A DNA stretch of 23,088 bases from Lindgomyces ingoldianus (Eukaryota > Ascomycota > Dothideomycetes > Pleosporales > Lindgomycetaceae), in assembly GCF_010093535.1 (NCBI RefSeq), contig NW_022985186.1, positions 957,163 to 980,250 of the forward strand, written 5' to 3'. The notes beneath the pieces are model-generated. The model was given only the letters and a program-made list of their open reading frames with translations. It had not been told where the DNA came from and did no database searches. Shown piece after piece: positions 1 to 9,460 of this stretch (its first letter is position 1; each line of letters opens with the position of its first letter). A program made the translations under genes and the position numbers.

Positions 1-1948
1 GACGCCAGATTGGCCATGCTGGTCAGCGTGTCTGGATGGTCCGCTCCCAGCTTCTTCTTGCGAGTCTCCATCACTTGCATAAATAGCTCTTCCGCTCCAT
101 CCCATTGGCCCCTGAGACGATATGCATTGCCTACCATTTCCATGCTCCAGAGTGTATCTTCGTGATCTTGACCTAGTGTCTTTTTCCTTGCCTCCATCGC
201 CTGCACCGACAATATCCCCCCTTCAACCCAATTTCCTATCTCCAAAGCATACCATGCCGCCCTATATAGTAGTGAACCCCAATCCCTAAGCGATCCTGGT
301 TTCTCTGGCCGGTGTGCTGCCGCAGACATCGCGTGCGGGAACAAGGCCTGGCATACTACCCAATTCTCAAAATTTCCCGTCGGAAACGCTGCGCAAAGGT
401 TGCTAATAAATTGCTGCTTCCACTTCTCAAGCTTCCCGTGAACATCCAGCCATTTTCGCGTTGCTAGCTGGACTAACCCATGCATTTCAAACAATGTACC
501 ATTTATATTGACTGAAATAAACGAGTAATCGCGTAGCATCAGAACATCGTCTTCAAACCCATTGCTTGCGCTTAATTGCGATGCGTTATCTTCGCCCTCA
601 GCCCAATCGTCATCGTTGTTGTCGGGCTTGTCCTGGCCCTGCTTGCTGACTTCTTCCTCAGCACAACTTCGAAGTAGAGCCTCCGGAATTCCTTGGCGGT
701 CGTAGAAGCTCATAAGCGCTAGCAAACTAGCTGCGGACGGTCTGATGCGGCGGATGTAGTCAAAAGATATATGCCAAGTGATAATAATGGAGTTCTTGGC
801 CTCCCAGTCCCGGCGGAGTTGTCCTCCTTCACAGTCAAGGAGACTTGTTCTCTTGCGGTCGCTCCTTCGGAAATCTTCAAGGTACTGTTGCACAGAGTAA
901 CGGGGCCGTCGCTGGGAGATATATGCCGCGGCTTGGACTATAGCAAGCGGCATAAACTCTAGGACGGCTGCAAGCTCGATGACTTCCTCACTGCTATCCT
1001 GCTGGCCTAACTTTTTCTGCAGAAGCGCGAGTGCATCACTTTTGTCCATAGGCTCGACTGCAATTATATCGCGCTGTTCCACCAGCTGCAGCGCCGCGCT
1101 TCTTCTACGTGTCGTAATCAAAACGGATCCGTTCTGGCATTGCGGAATGTAGGTTATGAGTGGCTGCGAGCGTTTGCCCTCTAAGCTATTGGTTTGCCCA
1201 ACGCAACTGGCGCTTGGAGCCTCTAGTAGAAAGCTAGCATCGTCGACATTGTCAAGGACAAGAATCCATTTTCCATTCCTGTTGTCCCGCATCCAGTCAT
1301 ATACAAGCTTGAAGACGTTTGCTTGTGGGTCTTTCCGGTCGGCGAGCTTAACTCGGTCGGCAATGTCTTGGTAGCTCTGCTCGAGGCGGGCGGCGTTGCT
1401 AGCGTGCGCCCAGAAAACCCACGTCTCCGGCGATCGTTCAGCGGTGCGATAGCAGTGCTCGATAGCAAGCTGCGACTTCCTATTCCTAGCGTCAGGTCCG
1501 AGCACTCGACTAGGATGCCTCTATTGTAGCTTACCCCACACCTCCAAGGCCCACCAGCGCTATCCAAGCTGCTGGTGCCGCCGAGTATTTCTCTAGTATC
1601 TGATCGAGCAGCGTTTTGCGGTCGACGAAGTCTAGGTCACGCCGGAAGGGAATGGAGCACGAAGGGCTCGGAGGGGTCTCCGGCCGCACTATGGAGAGCG
1701 TCCGGTCAGCGTCGGCCTACAAGCACCAGGATCACCAGTAGTGACTTGCCAGGGTGGTAGTAGTAGTAGTTACTGTAACTTGTCTGCGTGCCTGCCTGGT
1801 GTTTTAGCATCAGCAGATGTTGAGGCCAATGAAGCGCACCGATTACGTGCGCAGTGCCTGACGCGCTGCCTATAACTGCCCCGTGATTGTTGGAGATCGT
1901 CCCGAACGCATTCGCGCCCGTGGAGACCGTGGATGTTTGGTCGGCCAT
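1..1948 (-). CDS. NB-ARC/TPR NLR-like protein, 5' part (three exons, cut at window edge)
   Basis: Seen: exons 1948-1847, 1716-1535 and 1479 to beyond 1 join into one open frame of about 587 residues with no stop. Residues 1-34 are a Gly/Ser/Ala/Asn-rich leader. A linker containing RPETPPSPS and SIPFRRDLDFVDR precedes the P-loop GLGGVGKS (Lys at about 96). Walker B reads WILVLDNVDD (about 166-175), followed by an ITTRRRS sensor-like segment, a GLPL-like MPLAI (about 271) and an MHD-like FEMHG (about 427). The C-terminal part starts kinesin-light-chain-type TPRs (LGQDHEDTL, LGADHPDTL) and runs out of the window. Known: fungal NB-ARC/TPR proteins are STAND NTPases thought to act in non-self recognition or programmed cell death, probably in the cytosol. 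The ATG at 1948 is chosen because its frame splices cleanly; an ATG at 1970 is in another frame. No RIP-type stops are seen, unlike the flanking DNA. Family assignment is firm; exon 1 is less certain. Confidence 0.9.
1480..1534 (-). other. Intron 2 of the NLR gene, splitting the P-loop codon
   Basis: This 55-bp intron starts GTAAGC and ends AATAG. A CTGAC branch-point-like motif lies just upstream of the acceptor. Removing it joins GG to G-AAG, restoring GVGKSQLAIEH across the Walker A lysine; without splicing the frame hits TAA at once. An earlier CTAG acceptor would break the frame. Confidence 0.9.
1717..1846 (-). other. Probable intron 1 of the NLR gene
   Basis: Inferred: donor GTAATC at 1846 and acceptor CTTGTAG ending at 1717 give a 130-bp phase-0 intron joining ...SGTAH to ADADRTLS. 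The frame upstream of 1716 meets a TAG within the acceptor, so an intron is needed. A second donor (GTAACT, near 1770) would be out of phase. Confidence 0.6.
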
Positions 1949-2325
1949 CACAACCACAGAGTCTTACCATGCGATAGGTTGACCATCTGTTCTAGGACTT
2001 TCTCCTAAGGTGAGGGGCAGCAAAGGATGATATGTCTAATATGATGTCGCGATGTTCCCAGCTGCGGCTGAGAAGAGCGAACGCGACGTTGCGTACCCGC
2101 TCCGCATGCAGCCTTGGATCTTATTGGTTGGTTGTTCGACTGTGTAATCTTTGCTCCCATCCCCTCTCTTGGCTCACCTTAAGCTATTCGTTGGTTGCGG
2201 ACTCGCGCCCATTGCACTTACAAGAGGGTGGAGAAGCTACGTCTTGAGTGGGTCACGGTGGGGCACTCAGTACTTAGAATAACCCTTAGTCTTCTCAAGC
2301 TACTGTTATTTTGCTTTACCCAAGA
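1949..2325. other. Intergenic spacer between divergent NLR gene and hydrolase remnant
   Basis: About 380 bp of mixed-composition DNA. It should hold the 5' UTR and promoter of the NLR gene and, originally, those of the plus-strand hydrolase. I see no convincing TATA box and no coding region with family character; the short plus-strand frame at 2032-2247 has no recognisable motif. Confidence 0.5.
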
Positions 2326-2840
2326 ATGGCAGAAGCTTGCGGACTGGCGGATCTGCTTTTCGACCTTCCCCTCCCCAATCTCTAGCTGATAATGCAGCAT
2401 CGTCTTTATACATGTACATGGTGGCGACAGGACCAAAACTTATCCGTGGGATGGAAATGGTAGGACGCTTTTTGGGGCCAAAAAAATCTCCTATCATGCA
2501 GGCTGCCCGCTGGCTCGTATCCCTTCGTTCGGCTACAATGCCGACTTCGCCGACTTCTTGCCCTTCTACAGGCCGAAGTTCATACCGCAGCAACTCACTA
2601 TCGACGACCACTCAACCGCGCTCTTTCAAGGCCTGATTGGTATGCGCGAGGGAACCAAGGCGGTAAGGAATAAATGAGCGTACCCTTCCTTGCACAATAA
2701 CCCTGCTGATGACGCATGGCGGCCTGCAACTGGTTTGTTTCTGTTCAACCCGGGGAACGTACTTAAGGAAATACAGAACCGCCCAGCTAAACCCACCGTT
2801 CTGAAAGTCAACAAGGCAGTGGGATATTGTTTGCAAAACA
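2326..2840 (+). pseudogene. Broken SERAC1-like alpha/beta-hydrolase, N-terminal fragment
   Basis: Seen: an ATG at 2326 opens a frame (MAEACGLADLLFD...) that stops at a TAG after 19 codons. A second frame, shifted by one, runs from about 2399 to the TGA at 2675. It carries IVFIHVHGGDRTKTY (about 2402-2446), a segment with DGNGRTLFGAKK, ARIPSFGYNADFADF (about 2516-2560) and TIDDHSTALFQGLIG. Known: IVFVHGLGGD, a Trp/Pro-rich segment and ARI.tFGYNAD are hallmarks of SERAC1-like hydrolase domains, found in fungi as N-terminal effector domains of NLRs or as separate genes. The serine-nucleophile segment (GHSLGGL type) is not intact; MTHGGLQL near 2710-2733 may be its remnant in another frame. A frameshift, stops and the missing C-terminal half mark it as dead. 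It lies head-to-head with the NLR gene. What followed the hydrolase in the original gene is unknown. Confidence 0.6.
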
Positions 2841-4107
2841 AATTACTGTAACGCCTGTAACAACAGTCGCTCTTTCATCGTTGCAAGACCTAGTTAAACA
2901 AGACGCTTCTGCGCTTAATAAGACAAGCTAACTGGGCCTACAAAGGCACCAACAGAAGCTCACAAGTCCTGCCTAGATATCATTTACTACATGCGCCCTT
3001 CTTTGAGGTGAGAATTGATTCTTGTCTAAAATAAACAACCAACAAACAGTGCGCTGAATAACTAGGTTAGTAATCCCAGGGCAGGAGAATGTAGTGACTG
3101 ATATTAACATTAGTGAGGCATAAGCAAAGGGTGATGCGAAAGAGGAAGCTATCACAAGCAAGGGAGAACGCAGTCGCAAGCTTAAGAGTCCTGTGTCAGA
3201 GGCAGAAGCAGAGCTATAAGCACTGTAGAATGATAAGAGCTTAACAGTGGTGTTATAAAAAAAGAACTCTATCTCACTAATAAAAAATAAGTGTAATAGC
3301 CCGACGCAGCTAGCAAATGCCTGATAACAGTATTGAAGTTGAGGAAGAAGAAGAACCGTGTCCTAACTATGGAACTAGGTTTTATACCGCAAAACCTAAT
3401 GTCCATCCTCGCAAAGCGAAAAACCATCCGCGCTGAAAAATATAACAGATACTCTTACTTTAAATAGTTAAAACTCAACGCACATGTTAGCATTTGCACT
3501 AAATCTATACTAGTTGTATACTATAATCACCTTTAAGTATTCAGAACTCTTATAGCTATAAATTACGCTCGCATTATTGTTTTCGCGTCTAATTCGCCGA
3601 GAGCCTTGTTGCATAACGTATTGATATCTATAAAGCCTTTGGTAGGCGCGGAAATATAAGGAACTAGATTGATTGTTAAAGGAGTGCATCTAGGGGTCTC
3701 TATATATGCAATAAAAGAGGTAAGCCTTAGCAACATACAACTATTGTGTGAGATATGCAGAGTATTGCAAACACATTTAAAAAGAAGTACGTTATATATA
3801 CATTTAGTATGCATGCGAATAGCTTATTTCCTACATAGAATTAGCGCTAAATTGCTTTCTGTGGAGGATAAAATAGCCTGGCAGTAGCTGTTCAGAAGAT
3901 CGGATGAAGTGACTCTGCTATCTAAGAGAGCTGAAGGCTCTCCTTATATACACCGAGCTTCGGAACATAATATCTCCAGATCCCGAGCTGCGTCCCAGGC
4001 TCTGAGCCCCAGTCCCAGGCTCCGAGCCCCAGCCAAGGCTCTCTGTATACGCGACACTTTCTAAGCAACTTCTATTTATAGATTATAGTACTAATATTTA
4101 TTACTAG
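2841..4107. other. Anonymous degraded DNA between hydrolase remnant and fold-back 1
   Basis: No convincing gene. The frame 3066-3310 is unusually rich in Glu, Lys and Ser with four stops (e.g. SKGERSRKLKSPVSEAEAEL), and a 39-codon frame at 3317-3436 reads MPDNSIEVEEEEE then CPNYGTRFY. Both could be decayed transposon coding sequence, but I cannot name a family. From about 3440 to 3880 the DNA is AT- and TA-rich. A TATATA stretch lies near 3944, just before the short tandem repeat at 3992. Confidence 0.5.
3992..4031. repeat. 20-bp tandem duplication, GC-rich
   Basis: Two adjacent copies of a 20-bp unit (GTCCCAGGCTCTGAGCCCCA), the second with one T-to-C difference. They form a GC-rich island in TA-rich surroundings, 45 bp downstream of a TATATA stretch. 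Function unknown; it may belong to an old LTR. Confidence 0.8.
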
Positions 4108-4109
4108 TA

Positions 4110-5209
4110 ACGTACTTCACAGGCGAGTTGCTCACACACCTAAGTCGCTTACTTTTGCTAAGACCCTACTAAACTACTCTTTCTACACTAATGCATTCCC
4201 CACAACACTACTTAGACGCGCTAAAAGAATGTTAGATACAGCTTACACTCTAAGCTTTTAAACAAGACATAAAACTCTTAAAGAAATGTGCTATAGCTAT
4301 GTGCAAGGTCCTATAAAAGACAATAAATAACTATAGCGCTAGATAACCTTTACAAGCTAATTCTACAGCTAAATTACAGAGGCTAGGTAATAAAAAGGAG
4401 TAGGTAATTGTTAAGACTATACTTAAGCTATAGGCGCAAGGAATTTCCCCTTAGATAGCATTTATAGCTAATATAGCTAATTCTTTGCGCGCTAAGCGTA
4501 ATCTAGGCTATATTTGCATAAACTAGCCTAGTATATTTATAAAGTGTTATTTAAAGCTTAAAGTAAAGTTTTAAGCGCAAGTATAGTTAAGAGATATTTA
4601 GCTAATTATAAACTCTATTTTGCTAAAGTTGTACATGTTATTATCCTAGATACTATACTTAGCTTTAATATTCTCTACAAGGCTAAACCTGCCCTAAATT
4701 ACCCTAGGACTCTTATAGAAAGCTCTCTAATAGTTATACTTACACTTAAATATTACTTTAAGCTTTAAATAACACTTTATAAATATACTAGGCTAGTTTA
4801 TGTAAACATAGCCTAGATTACGCTTAGCGCGCAAAGAATTAGCTATATTAGCTATAAATGCTATCTAAGGGGAAATTCCTTACGCATATAGCTTAAGTAT
4901 AGTCTTAACAATTACCTGCTTCTTTTTATTACCTAGCCTCTATAATTTAGCTATAGAATTAGCTTATAAAAGTTATCTAGTGCTATAGTTATTTATTATC
5001 TTTTATAAAACCCTACACATAGCTACAGCATATTTCTTTAAGAGTTTTATGTTTTATTTAAAAGCTTAAAGCGTAAGCTGTATCTAACATTCTTTTAGCG
5101 CGTCTAAGTAGTGTTGTGGGGAATGCATTAGTGTAGGAAGAGTAGTTTAGTAGGGTCTTAGCAAAAGTAAGCAACTTAGGTGTGTAAGCAACTTGCCTGT
5201 GAAGTACGT
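4110..5209 (-). mobile_element. Pogo-derived fold-back element, copy 1 (1100 bp)
   Basis: Seen: starts ACGTACTTCACAGG and ends with the reverse complement pattern CCTGTGAAGTACGT, flanked by TA on both sides (4108-4109, 5210-5211), the target duplication expected of Tc1/mariner/pogo elements. Near-complete inverted arms of about 480 bp (4108-4589 and 4731-5211) surround a 141-bp asymmetric centre. Read on the minus strand, the arm plus centre matches the 5' part of the transposase relic in element 5, ending in a degraded YNF.K.EF segment. The other arm is a second inverted copy of only the first 480 bp. It codes for nothing intact, so it would depend on a transposase supplied in trans. Copies 2 and 3 have the same length and breakpoint. 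Confidence 0.85.
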
Positions 5210-5306
5210 TATAGAACTTATTAGAACCTTTATTTATATTTATAATATTCTTTAAAGAGTTGCAAGAGAGGATTCTATAGAATTCTTCTCTTTTCTATTT
5301 ATTAAT

Positions 5307-6627
5307 TGTATAAGGTAGACGCTCTGCCTGCAAAATTAATACTATAACGTACTTTACAGGCAAGTTGCTTACACACCTAAGTTGCTTACTTTTACTAAGA
5401 CCCTACTAAACTACTCTTTCTACACTAATGCATTCCTAACAACACTACTTAGACGCGCTAAAAGAACATTAGATATAGCTTATAATGTAGGCTTTTAAAT
5501 AAAATGTAACACTTTTAAAACAACATGCTGCAGCTATGTACAGAGTCTTTTAAAAGATAATACATAACTTACGCACTAAACAACCTTTACAGGCTAATTC
5601 TATAGCTAACTTATAAAAGCTAGGTAATAATAAGAAGTAGGTAATTATTAAGCCTACGCTTAAGCTATATGCGCAAGGATTTTCCCCTTAGCTAGCAGCT
5701 ATAGCTAGTATAGCCAATTTTTTACGCGCTAAGCATAATCTAGGCTATATTAGTATAAACTAGCCTAGTATATTTATAAAGTGTTATTTAAAGCTTAAAG
5801 TAAAGTTTTAGGCATAAGTATAGTTAGTAAATATCTAGCCTATTGTAAAGCCTCTTTTGTTAAAGTTGTATGTGCTGTTCTTATAAATGCTATACTTAGC
5901 TTTAGTATTCTTTATAAAGCTAAACTAGCTCTAAATTACCTTAGAATCCTCTTAAAAAGCTCTTTTATAGTTATACTTACACTTTAACTTTACTTTAAGC
6001 TTTAGATAACACTTTATAAATGTACTAAGCTAGTTTATGCTAACATAGCTTAGATTATGCTTAGCGTGTAAAGAATTAGCTATATTAGCTACAGCTACTA
6101 GCTAAGAGGAAAATCCTTATGCATATAGCTTAAGCATAGGCTTAATAATTACCTACTTTTTGTTATTACCTAGCTTCTATAAGTTAGCTGTAGAATTAGC
6201 TTATAAAAGTTGTCTAGTGTGTAGGTTGTTTATTATTTTTTAAAAGACTTTATACATAGCTGCAGTAGATTATTTTAAGAGTGTTACATTTTATTTAAAA
6301 GGCTAAAGTGTAAGCTATATTTAATATCCTTTTAGCGTGTTTAAGAAGTGTTATTAGAAATTCATTAGTGTAAAAAAGGTAGTTTAGTAGAGTCTTAGCA
6401 AAAGTAAGCAACTTAGGTGTGTAAGCAACTTGCCTGTGAAGTACGTTACAACTTTCCCTACTATACTAAAAGGTACGCACAAGAATACTTAAGCTAAGTA
6501 TTTCTCGCATAGTATAATATATATATAATGCTAGGGCTAGCACTAGCACTAGCGGTTGCCTCTAGTCTAGCCTAAACCTTTATAAGCAAGAGAAGGCCAC
6601 GTGGCTAACTGTGTATACCTTGTTACA
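5307..6627. repeat. LTR of the TRIM-like element, split by fold-back 2
   Basis: The pieces 5307-5346 and 6449-6627 join at one TA to give about 219 bp matching 6774-7001. Shared landmarks are CGCTCTGC, AAAATTAATACTATACAACTTTC, a TATA-rich stretch, GCTAGGGCTAGCACTAGCA and AGAGAAGGCCACGT. Confidence 0.75.
5347..6446 (-). mobile_element. Pogo-derived fold-back element, copy 2 (1100 bp)
   Basis: Starts ACGTACTTTACAGG and ends CCTGTGAAGTACGT with TA on both sides (5345-5346, 6447-6448). It has the same total length, inverted arms and asymmetric centre as copy 1, and the same orientation. It is more TA-rich, suggesting heavier RIP. The minus-strand centre shows YNFNK where the transposase would have YNFDE. 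It sits inside an LTR of the TRIM-like element; the LTR reads through cleanly when the element and one TA are removed. Confidence 0.85.
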
Positions 6628-6773
6628 CTATCTTCTCTCTTAATAGTCTTAGTCTTTAAGCTATAAGACTAAGGATATATATCGACTCTACTTTAATTAT
6701 AGCCTTTGCTATAATTTAAGCTAGAGTAATTACTAAAACTTAAACTCTTAACCTTTAAGTAGCTTAAGTATTA

Positions 6774-7001
6774 TGTAATAAAGTAAGCGCTCTGCGTGTA
6801 AAATTAATACTATACAACTTTCTCTACTACACTAAAAGGTATGCAAAAGAATACTTAAGCTGAGTATTTCTTACACAGTATAATATATATAGATATAGAT
6901 CATGCTAGGGCTAGCACTAGCACTAGCAGTTGCCTTTAGTCTAGCCTAAACTTCTATAAGTGAGAGAAGGCCACGTAGTCAACTGTGCCTACCTTGTTAG
7001 A
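6774..7001. repeat. Second LTR of the TRIM-like element
   Basis: 228 bp, collinear with the split repeat at 5307-6627. Differences are mostly transitions plus small length changes in the TATA-rich part. It ends CCTTGTTAGA rather than CCTTGTTACA. Confidence 0.7.
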
Positions 7002-7006
7002 GTAAT

Positions 7007-7430
7007 AACCTACAACAAATAGATTAAAATACTTGTAAATACTATATTAGTAATTAGAAGCTTATAGAATATTGTTTGCAGTGGTGACACTCGAATGCGT
7101 CGTCACCGTAGTCGCGCGATAGTCGGAAGTGTCGTCACACGATGGTCGGATGCGTTAGCACCATAGTCGTATGCATCTCAGCACAGTCTGTTGCCAAGAC
7201 CCACCCACTTATTTCGCATATATATAGACTCCTACAAAGGACTCCTCTAGCAATACATTTAATGCAGTTCCTCATGTCTCTAGTGCCTCACATAGCTTCA
7301 CAAATATTCTATACTTTTAAGCAAAGAAAGAGAATGTAAATAAAGAAGAGAAATCTCTTTTCTAGCAAGTGTAACAGCGCAGGCAAGACAATGGGTCTGA
7401 ATGCGGTAGGAATCCACTCAGAGACATATG
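7007..7430. other. Unassigned repeat-like DNA with degenerate direct repeats and a TATA stretch
   Basis: No gene. GC-richer than its surroundings. A 23-bp motif at 7092-7114 recurs imperfectly at 7147-7169 (five differences, four of them transitions), with a related piece between, so this may be a decayed tandem array of roughly 27-bp units. CATATATATAG occurs near 7219. It could be part of an old LTR; I could not find matching ends. Confidence 0.4.
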
Positions 7431-7435
7431 GGAGT

Positions 7436-7858
7436 TGTCAGATTGAAGCACTGTTTCTGGGCTTCCTGAGATGAATGATGGGTTTGGATATGATGTATGG
7501 GATGATGATTGATTGTATTGATTTATCGACCCTTTTTCTGCTCTACTCGTGTTGCTCGGCTTTTTGTTTTGCCGATCTGAGTCCCTCGCGCACTTGCCCT
7601 ATGCGCGACCAGCTTGCAACATGCTGCAATTTGCAGCAACATACTGTTCGAGCTTATTGCTCGTACTATGTAGCAGCTTTCGTCAAAAGTTCCTCCTGTC
7701 TTGACAGTAGGTGCGCATGTAAGGACAGGGCTCCGCACCACTCCGCCAATACAACCAAAAGGTACGAATAATCAACCAACGTTGATTTTCGGGTGCAGAA
7801 TAGTATATATACCTGTCGCACGTAAGCGCCATCTCGGCCTTACAGCGCATATCTGACA
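7436..7858 (-). repeat. Copia A 3' LTR (423 bp, with mini-element inside)
   Basis: Starts TGTCAGATTGAAG and ends GCATATCTGACA. It contains only two decanucleotide units (7621-7640) and carries a 127-bp insertion at 7718-7844. Without the insertion and its duplication it is 291 bp, exactly 190 bp shorter than the other LTR. Confidence 0.92.
7718..7844 (+). mobile_element. 127-bp TG...CA mini-element (candidate solo mini-LTR), copy 1
   Basis: Seen: TGTAAGGACAGG at one end, CTCGGCCTTACA at the other, flanked by GCGCA on both sides (7713-7717, 7845-7849). It contains GCCAATACAACC and AGTATATATACC, resembling CCAAT and TATA boxes about 60 bp apart. Inferred: TG...CA with a 5-bp duplication fits the solo LTR of a very small LTR element. 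A short terminal-repeat DNA transposon is the alternative. A 129-bp copy lies at 21403-21531. Confidence 0.7.
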
Positions 7859-7865
7859 CACCCCT
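7859..7865 (-). promoter_or_regulatory. Copia A polypurine tract
   Basis: On the minus strand AAGGGGTG lies between the polyprotein stop codon and the 3' LTR. This is the usual place of the plus-strand primer tract of LTR retrotransposons. Confidence 0.6.
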
Positions 7866-8360
7866 TCAGCTTAGACATGCTTCAAGCTGGTTCCTGATTG
7901 CGCAATCTTAGTATGCTTCTAGGGCTTCTATTCTTGCTTCAATCTCTTCCATATCCGCTTCCTAACTGACTATCCTCTCCCTGACGTCAACTAGCCGAAT
8001 TTGCTGAAGAAAGCTTGGCCATTTGCTGGCTGGAAGCGCTTTAGTGAGTCCGTCTGCAAGCATCTCGCTAGAGGGGACATAGACAACCTTAATTGTTTGT
8101 TAAGAGACTTCCTGTTAGAGCTAGTAGTTATAAATGTTAACATGTTAGAGCTTAGTTTAAAGTTAAGATATCTCTTTGTTTACTAGTTAAATTGTCTACT
8201 TGTTGTTGCACTAAATTATAATAGTTAAATTAGGCAGCTTAACCTATAGTTTATTAAAGAGCATTTTTATAAACATAGCTTCCTTAGCAACTTAAGACAG
8301 TGCAAGTAAATCTGCTTCTGTTGTAGACATTGTAACTGTATCTTATTTATTTACTTACTA

Positions 8361-9460
8361 ACGTACTTCATAGGCGAGTTGCTCACACACCCGAGTCGCT
8401 TACTTTTACTAAGACCCCACTAAACCACCCTTCCTACACTAATGCATTCCCCACAACACTACTTAGACGCGCTAAAAGAATGTTAGATACAGCTTACACT
8501 CTAAGCTTTTAAATAAAACATAAAACTTTTAAAGAAATATGCTATAGCTATGTGTAAAGTTTTATAAAAAATAATAAATAACTACAGCGCTAAACAACCT
8601 TTACAAGCTAATTCTACAGCTAAATTATAAAGGCTAGGCAATAAAAAAGAGCAGGTAATTGTTAAGACTATACTTAAGCTATATGCACAAGGAATTTCCC
8701 CTTAGATAGCATTTATAGCTAATATAGCTAATTCTTTGCGCGCTAAGCGTAATCTAGGCTATGTTTACATAAACTAGCCTAGTACGTTTGTGAAGCGTTA
8801 TTTAGAGCTTAAAGTAATGTTTAAGCATAAGTATAACTATAAGAGAGCCCTCTACAAGAGTCCTAGAGTAATTTAGAGCAGGTTTAGCCTTATAGAGAAT
8901 ATTAAAGCTAAGTATAGCATCTAGAATAATAACACATACAACTTTAGCAAAACAGGGTTTATAATTAGCTAGATATCTCTTAACTATACTTGCGCTTAAA
9001 ACTTTACTTTAAGCTTTAAATAACACTTTACAAATGTACTAGGCTAGTTTATGCAAACATAGCCTAGATTACGCTTAGCGCGCAAAGAATTAGCTATATT
9101 AGCTATAAATGCTATCTAAGGGGAAATTCCTTGCGCATATAGCTTAAGTATAGTCTTAACAATTACCTACTTCTTTTTATTGCCTAGCCTCTGTAATTTA
9201 GCTGTAGAATTAGCTTATAAAGGTTGTCTAGTGCTGTAGTTATTTGTTATCTTTTACAGGACTCTATATATAGCTATAGCATATTTCTTTAAGAGTTTTA
9301 TGTTTTATTTAAAAGCTTAGAGCGTAAGCTGTATCTAACGTTCTTTTAGCGCGTCTAAGTAGTGTTGTGGGGAATGCATTAGTATAGAAAGGGTGGTTTA
9401 GTGGGGTCTTAGCAAAAGTAAGCGACTCAGGTGTGTGAGCAACTTGCCTATGAAGTACGT
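8361..9460 (+). mobile_element. Pogo-derived fold-back element, copy 3 (1100 bp)
   Basis: Starts ACGTACTTCATAGG, ends CCTATGAAGTACGT, with TA at 8359-8360 and 9461-9462. Arms 8359-8839 and 8981-9462 surround a 141-bp centre at 8840-8980 that lies in the opposite orientation to copies 1 and 2. Read forward, the centre continues the transposase relic (KRALYKSPRVI, then NIKAKYSI, YNFSKTGFIIS) and then turns at ATATCTCT|TAACTATACTTGCGC into the inverted first arm. Arms are less TA-rich than in copy 2, implying younger age or less RIP. It sits in Copia A between RT and RNase H, at a site where about 445 bp of Copia sequence is gone. Confidence 0.85.

Larger units (their letters stand above)
5307..7001 (-). 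mobile_element. TRIM-like miniature LTR retroelement, interrupted by fold-back 2
   Basis: Seen: two direct repeats (5307-6627 without its insertion, about 219 bp; and 6774-7001, 228 bp) flank 146 bp of internal DNA. Repeat ends follow TGTA...TAAGG and CCTTGTTA(C/G)A, an imperfect inverted pair around TG...CA. Flanking 5-mers are TTAAT (5302-5306) and GTAAT (7002-7006), one mismatch. On the minus strand a purine-rich tract (AAGAGAGAAGATAG) abuts the repeat at 6627, as a polypurine tract would. No coding region exists and no tRNA primer site is recognised. Known: TRIMs are non-autonomous LTR elements with short LTRs and minimal internal DNA. Two unrelated solo repeats in tandem is the alternative, but no duplication supports it. 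Confidence 0.5.

Noticed and set aside
1223..1567. Minus-strand 114-codon frame and plus-strand frames within 771-1760
   Set aside because: Other-frame shadows of the NLR exons; the true frame is recognised by P-loop, Walker B and TPR motifs.
3563..3887. Frames at 3563-3814 (minus) and 3669-3887 (plus)
   Set aside because: TA-rich DNA with no motif and overlapping frames on both strands; chance openings.
7074..7380. Complete LTR from TGTTTGCAG or TGTTGCCAAG to GTGTAACA
   Set aside because: Ends look LTR-like and there is a TATA stretch, but no pair of ends gives a matching flanking duplication and no second copy is in the window.
7621..7640. Decanucleotide arrays as CRISPR-like repeats
   Set aside because: Units are contiguous 10-mers without spacers and lie inside retrotransposon LTRs of a eukaryote.
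7718..7844. Mini-element as a hAT- or Mutator-type MITE with an 8-9-bp duplication
   Set aside because: CAGTAGGTG is shared at both sides of the 21403 copy if ends are drawn at TAAGG, but the same drawing fails for the 7718 copy. TG...CA ends give exact 5-bp duplications in both.
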